From Pestalotiopsis fici W106-1 (taxonomy: Eukaryota; Ascomycota; Sordariomycetes; Amphisphaeriales; Sporocadaceae), in contig NW_006917102.1 in NCBI RefSeq assembly GCF_000516985.1, positions 1,148,643-1,212,642 on the forward strand: DNA of 64,000 nucleotides, given 5' to 3'. Position 1 is the stretch's first letter, and each line of letters begins with the position of its first letter. The position numbers and the translations under genes were made by a program. The notes below the pieces were generated by a model. The model ran no database searches. It was given only the letters and a program-made list of their open reading frames with translations, and was not told the DNA's origin. Shown here one piece after another: positions 59,310 through 64,000 of the stretch.

Positions 59310-62300
59310 TGTACTCATTGGCAACCAATCAACAAGCACTGCATGCACTATGTTGGAATCCCAAAAGTTGTCCGTCCCACTTTGAGTAGTAATCCAAGCA
59401 TTTCATCTGCCTCTCCTACTAGCGTAAAAGACCAAGATCCGAGGCTCGTGAGACTACTTTACATTACCTTACCTACTACATTAGACTAGTAAGGTAGTAG
59501 GTAGATTTGCGGCAACTTTCACACATGCCGGCAGTGGGTGATGGACAGTGCTCAGAAAGTTGGGCATGTTTTGAAATGCACTTGCGGCCCTTTCAGAGAA
59601 CATGTGGTTCGAATGTAGGACAAAGTTCAAATTGTTCGTACCTACTGGGTGACGGCCATGCATACAATGCATCAAAGTCTCCTTTGAACGTCTTTAAATT
59701 TTTGACGGAGTATCCAAGTACGTATCACGGTATCTGTCGGCTCTTCTCTGCCCGCAGCTGGGTCGCAGTACTAAATGACCAGAAAGCACTAACATGACAT
59801 TCTGATTGGACAGGCTTCAATAGTCATAATGCGGCGCTTGAGATCGTCCACAGTTGAGTATCGAGCCCTGCAAAGACCCATGTTCGACCATGCTGTGCCG
59901 TACATACTGTATTGTCAAGCACTAGATACGAGTAGGTAGGGGCGAGAAGCAGAAGGCAGAATTCCTTTTTTGCCAGGTGGTCTGATTGAGACGACCACGA
60001 TACTGCCACGCGTATGCATACAGTAGTGTCTGTTCACTTTCCACGAGATTTCCATACCCAGGCCCGGGCAGCCTCGTGACCTCTGATTAAAAGAAGAACA
60101 ATTTATTGAACTGAGCGTCTTTCCCCATTAACTTACGATGCAAGCTACCAGGGTTCCCAAGATTTGGGTCCGCCGCCGTGCTGTGCGGCATGGGACAGCA
60201 TGCCAGTGTTTTCCCGTTGGATCGGGCCATGGTGCGCAGTGTGCACTGGGCTGCTGAAGCGCCCCAGGTATGGTGCCTCTGTTGGACTCTCTCTAGGTGT
60301 GTAGGTCCCTGGGGGTGGTTTTTACAGCAAAAGTGGAGATTCTATCCGGCTCGCACGAGAGAAAAAAATACCTGGGTAGCGTGTGATTGAGTTTCTATCG
60401 AATGAGAGACGACCTTGTTGCCAAGAAGAGCAAGAATGCCTGGTGAGCGAGGGAAGAGTTTGCTGGGTAAGATTGACGTGGGCATCCGAGGGCCGGAATC
60501 TAGAGCAAGCCTAAACAGTAAATCTCATAACAGCAACCACCCAATTGGCGCCGCCCACCCCCCATTGCTGCTAACATCTCGGGCTAATCTCAAGATGCAG
60601 GTGGATAGGGGGATCTTCTCTTTGAAAATGCAATTCCTTTCCCTTTCCCGAACAATATCCCGTAGCCGATGGAAAGCTCTTGATAACCATCCCGATGAAC
60701 TTGTTAGTCAGGTAGTACCAGGAGCTGATCTGGAATTTTAAAACGCAAACGGATTAGGGGCAGTGGAAATTGTTGTAGTAGGTAGTAGTACCTAGTCCAC
60801 TTCTTCAAGTCGAGATCTATCTTGTCACAATTACTTTAAATAGAATTTCTCCAGGTTTTGTTTGTTGGACAAACGGCCGCGACCAGTACATACCATGACC
60901 GATTGGGATTGATCAAGCCTGGCTTGGTAATCTCGAGCAGCGTTGCAGCCGGCTGATGTCGTTGCATTCACAATGCGCAGCGAGCCGTCCCCGGGAACCA
61001 AAAGAAAAACCTCCTCACCTTTAATATACATCCTACCCTTGCTTCCCCCCCAAATCCTACCAACAAAGCTACGCGAACAAGCGACCAAAAGGACTGACTG
61101 GGCCATGGTACCACGTACCTCGGACGCGATTTCAGGGCAATGTCAGGTTCGCGTATAATGAAAGCCATACTGATTCATTGTTCAGTCTAAAGTGCGCTCC
61201 TAAGAGCCAGGTTCCCATGGCTCGCAAGCACAAGGTTGCATGGTCTAGATGACTCTGTCCCCAATGACTGGGCTTCACCGATTCCAAGCAGATCACTTGA
61301 AATGTAATGTCGGTAATCAAGGAAACTTTTATCGGGAGGAGTCAACCCGACTTGACGGATCCTTAAAATGCGACACCGGCGTCATGATAGCCGTTGAACG
61401 GCTCCAAAGACAGCTTCCACCAGTCAGGCTCGGCTCAACGCCATAGTTGGAGAAAGTGGGTGCACAAATCGACCGTAGAAAGACCCTGAATTCTCCAAGA
61501 TTTGCTTAGCACTGTTCGCTTGTATAGCTTGGAATTATAATTCCAAGCCCAATTTCGGCATTGAATCGTCCTTGATCGTGCCAGTCTACGGTAGCATATG
61601 TCAGTAATGACTAAGCCACGCCTCAAGCCTGGCGCCTCGTGTTGACTAGTTCAATGTCACTTCTGCTTTGGATGGACTTCTGGAACTTTCATTCGGTTCA
61701 TGTACGACGGGCGCTAGATTCATTATACAGAACGGGCTTGCAGCATTTATTCCAACATCAACTTGGATCTCCATGCCAAGAATCTATCACAAACCTCTGG
61801 CAGAATAGGGGTTTATCAATCATGACTTGCGCTACCACATAGAAGATATCAGTAATCTGCGACTGGCCGGTCAAGTTGAGTAGCATACACATGTGCAGTC
61901 TTCCAGACTTTAAGGACTGTTTAACTCGGAGCATTCAGGCGTGCAGGATACCCGTTCAATCTCTGGCATGACCCGAGGTTGAGAAGTACGATGCCTTGTC
62001 GAAAGTGACTCTCTATACCCAAGGATTATCCCTATAACATTGTGTGTTGCTCCAGCTCTGACCCAGCAATGAAGTGCTTCATGTGCATATCCAATGCATC
62101 TCGAATGCATAGAAAATACTGCAACGATATATTTGTCCGAGCTCTGTTTGTAAGACTTTCATCGAACCCAAAGAAATGACCTGGACTTTCCACTCTGGTC
62201 ATTATGCAGGACCCGGGCACCCGGGAGCGAGTCACTGGATGCTGCCATGTCGTGTCGCCAAACGAATTGCCATTTCTTCACAGCGGTACGGTCGACTATC

Positions 62301-62665
62301 CGATCTATGGGGAGCTTCTTTCTGCTGCCAGCCGAAGGTTCGTCGGTTCTTGGAGACACCATTTTGCATGTGCAGCCAATGCATGAAGCCGACGGCAGTC
62401 CGGGGAGCGACAGCAGCGTGGGAAATGCCAAGGCAATCTCAAGAAATGAGTGCGTTCAACGGGGAGCAATCAACTGCTTGATGAGGCAGGCGATGGGCTT
62501 CCAGCTCATTATGTATCATCTGTCACCTAGTGCCCTCTGAGTTCAGACATGGAGTTCAGGACTATGATTGTGGCGATGATGGCCATTTGTCCAACATTAT
62601 TCCATGCACGTGAGACAGCTTGCCCACCCGGCATAATCGAGATACCCATTGAAGGTCCATGAAAT

Positions 62666-62857
62666 TTGCGGATCACTTATCAAACCTGCTATGTCCAAGG
62701 ATGTAAAATACAAGTTGCAGACCGCGTTGCTATTTTCGCCCGTTATCCTTGCTGCACATTGGGGGGGATCTCCGACAAAGTCATCGTGGTCTCGCGGGAG
62801 ATGCACGGCGAACAGACGCAGGCTTTCAGCAAGCACTGGAGAGAAGTTTCGACATAC
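62666..62857 (+). other. Exon-like fragment ending at a GTAAGT donor
   Basis: Ends CTLGGISDKVIVVSREMHGE, then QTQAFSKHWREVSTY at the donor at 62858. No partner exon identified. Confidence 0.22.
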
Positions 62858-64000
62858 GTAAGTCCCCAATGCCCATTCCCCCGTGTGAGCGAACCCAAGA
62901 AGAGATCGACCTGCAGTGGCTAGGACAGGACGCATGTTGCAGCAGAAGCCATCGATTCATGTTGCAAAAAATAGCTGTCGACTTGCTTTGACAGCTTTAC
63001 CCACAGCTTGCCGTGAACCGATCTTAGTGTCCAACATTCTAGGTAAAGCCTATGTAGGTGAGTACCCAGCTTGGCAACCCTTTTAACCGGGTCAATTGAG
63101 GCTCAAGTGATTTAAAGACAGAAGCTTGAATCGATCGGGACATTGTCTCCCCCCCCCCTCCAGGGCGCAAGTGCAGTGTTCACATCCAGATCCTGACCAT
63201 TCACACGCCCCCCCAGGCGCCGAGCTGCAATGTAAGAGCCTCAAACTGGAATCAGTCGATTTTCGCGACGCCTTCCAGGGTTGGTTTGGAACCTCGCAAC
63301 GATTGGTCGTCCGATGTCGAGGGCCCCCTGTACCAGATGCGAGGCACGGCTCCATAAGTGGCACGTGCCAGCCATTGCCGCAGCACAGGGAGCTGGGCGC
63401 TTGCTGACCCCTTACAAGCGCTGAAACGCCAAATGTCTGGCTTGTGCCATATCGTCACCCAAAATCGACGACCAACTGAGGGCGTCTCGCATTGCTGGGT
63501 AGGTGGAGTTGGGCTGTCGTTTCTATTGCGTTTCTGCTCGTCAACTCAGCCCACTGTGCCTGGTTCGCAAAGCCCACCTACCTTCCTCTGCTCTTCCTCC
63601 TGGCTTCTGCGGCCTGGACCTTGTTCCCTGTTTGGCAGACTCCCCCGTGGACGGTACATGCGTGGGCGACTCGTGCGTAGGTAGTATGTGTAACATTCAT
63701 CTGGTCGTGGTTGCATAGAATCTGGCGCTTGAAGGCCAGTCGTGGGTCCATTCTCGTTCTACTCGTGCTTCGTCTTGAAATCTTCACCTACTGCCTTTCG
63801 TAATCACTAACCTTTTCGTTTCACCTATTCTACTTCTCTTTTTCCTCTTCCGTTTTCCGGTCGAGCTGCCGGCTGTCTGTTCATCTGTGTCTTTGACAGG
63901 TCGGATAGACTTTCGACATTACATTCATTTCTTGCTTCGCGCCTCGGGCATCAGGCCGCTTTTTTTTTCCACACACATTCTCTCTTTCTCCTTCGACAAG

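Larger units (their letters stand above)
54612..64000. other. Long gene-poor region upstream of the MADS-box gene
   Basis: About 9.4 kb with no resolvable gene. It contains the mcm1 leader and pyrimidine-rich DNA, TTGC/TGCC simple repeats (55238-55276), A/T homopolymers (56180-56196, 57520-57530, 57930-57951, 63959-63970), an AG microsatellite (58496-58513) and TACCTAC clusters (59271-59309, 59456-59505). Exon-like fragments ending at GTAAGT are seen on the minus strand (58716-58900) and plus strand (62666-62857). The last 200 bp are pyrimidine-rich, as in a promoter of a gene beyond the window. Confidence 0.4.

Noticed and set aside
1..64000. CRISPR arrays, rRNA genes, complete transposons
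   Set aside because: None seen; repeats lack regular spacers and no transposase or reverse-transcriptase motif was recognised.

Overview
The window is nuclear DNA from a filamentous ascomycete, most likely a Sordariomycete of the Hypocreales type. Supporting signs are an AreA/NIT2 GATA factor, a two-family Zn2Cys6 plus MFS pair, an MCM1-type MADS protein, short introns (about 46-235 bp, GTRNGT...YAG, often with a CTRAC/GCTAAC/GCTGAC branch site), monocistronic genes on both strands, and intergenic DNA rich in A/T homopolymers and TACCTAC-type simple repeats. The assignment is by gene character only; no species call is possible.

Layout. 1-5.7 kb: the areA/nit-2 nitrogen regulator, then a long gene-free tail and a tRNA-Arg(CCT). 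6-10.7 kb: a Zn2Cys6 regulator (Fungal_trans_2 type) transcribed away from a DHA2-type 14-TM MFS exporter, a divergent pair that looks like a regulator with its target. 10.9-13.4 kb: a secreted M28 glutamate-carboxypeptidase-like peptidase. 14.6-23.2 kb: a compositionally odd stretch with several unrecognised minus-strand genes. They include an RRM-like gene broken by two related ~90-bp inserts and an N-containing poly-A tract, a gene interrupted by an in-frame TAG, and a 341-aa orphan. This stretch also holds a set of hairpin repeats and a large degenerate minisatellite with a ~172-bp two-unit period.

26.5-36.9 kb: a seven-to-eight-TM orphan, a ten-exon secreted PhoD-type phosphatase, an intronless citrate synthase ending in the peroxisomal signal SKL, and a 906-aa low-complexity/coiled-coil protein. 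41-47 kb: a C2H2 plus AT-hook DNA-binding protein with a tiny uORF, an unrecognised basic protein, a DUF5071-like protein of mainly bacterial type, and an unrecognised membrane protein. 49.6-50.3 kb: a Ctr copper transporter. 53.6-54.6 kb: the MCM1 MADS-box factor. From 54.6 kb to the end, about 9.4 kb, I could resolve no complete gene, which is unusual for a fungal euchromatic region; a few exon-like pieces are flagged.

Gene models were built by hand: each intron was placed at consensus splice sites that keep the frame, and the exon sums were checked to be multiples of three. Functions come from motif recognition, not database search.
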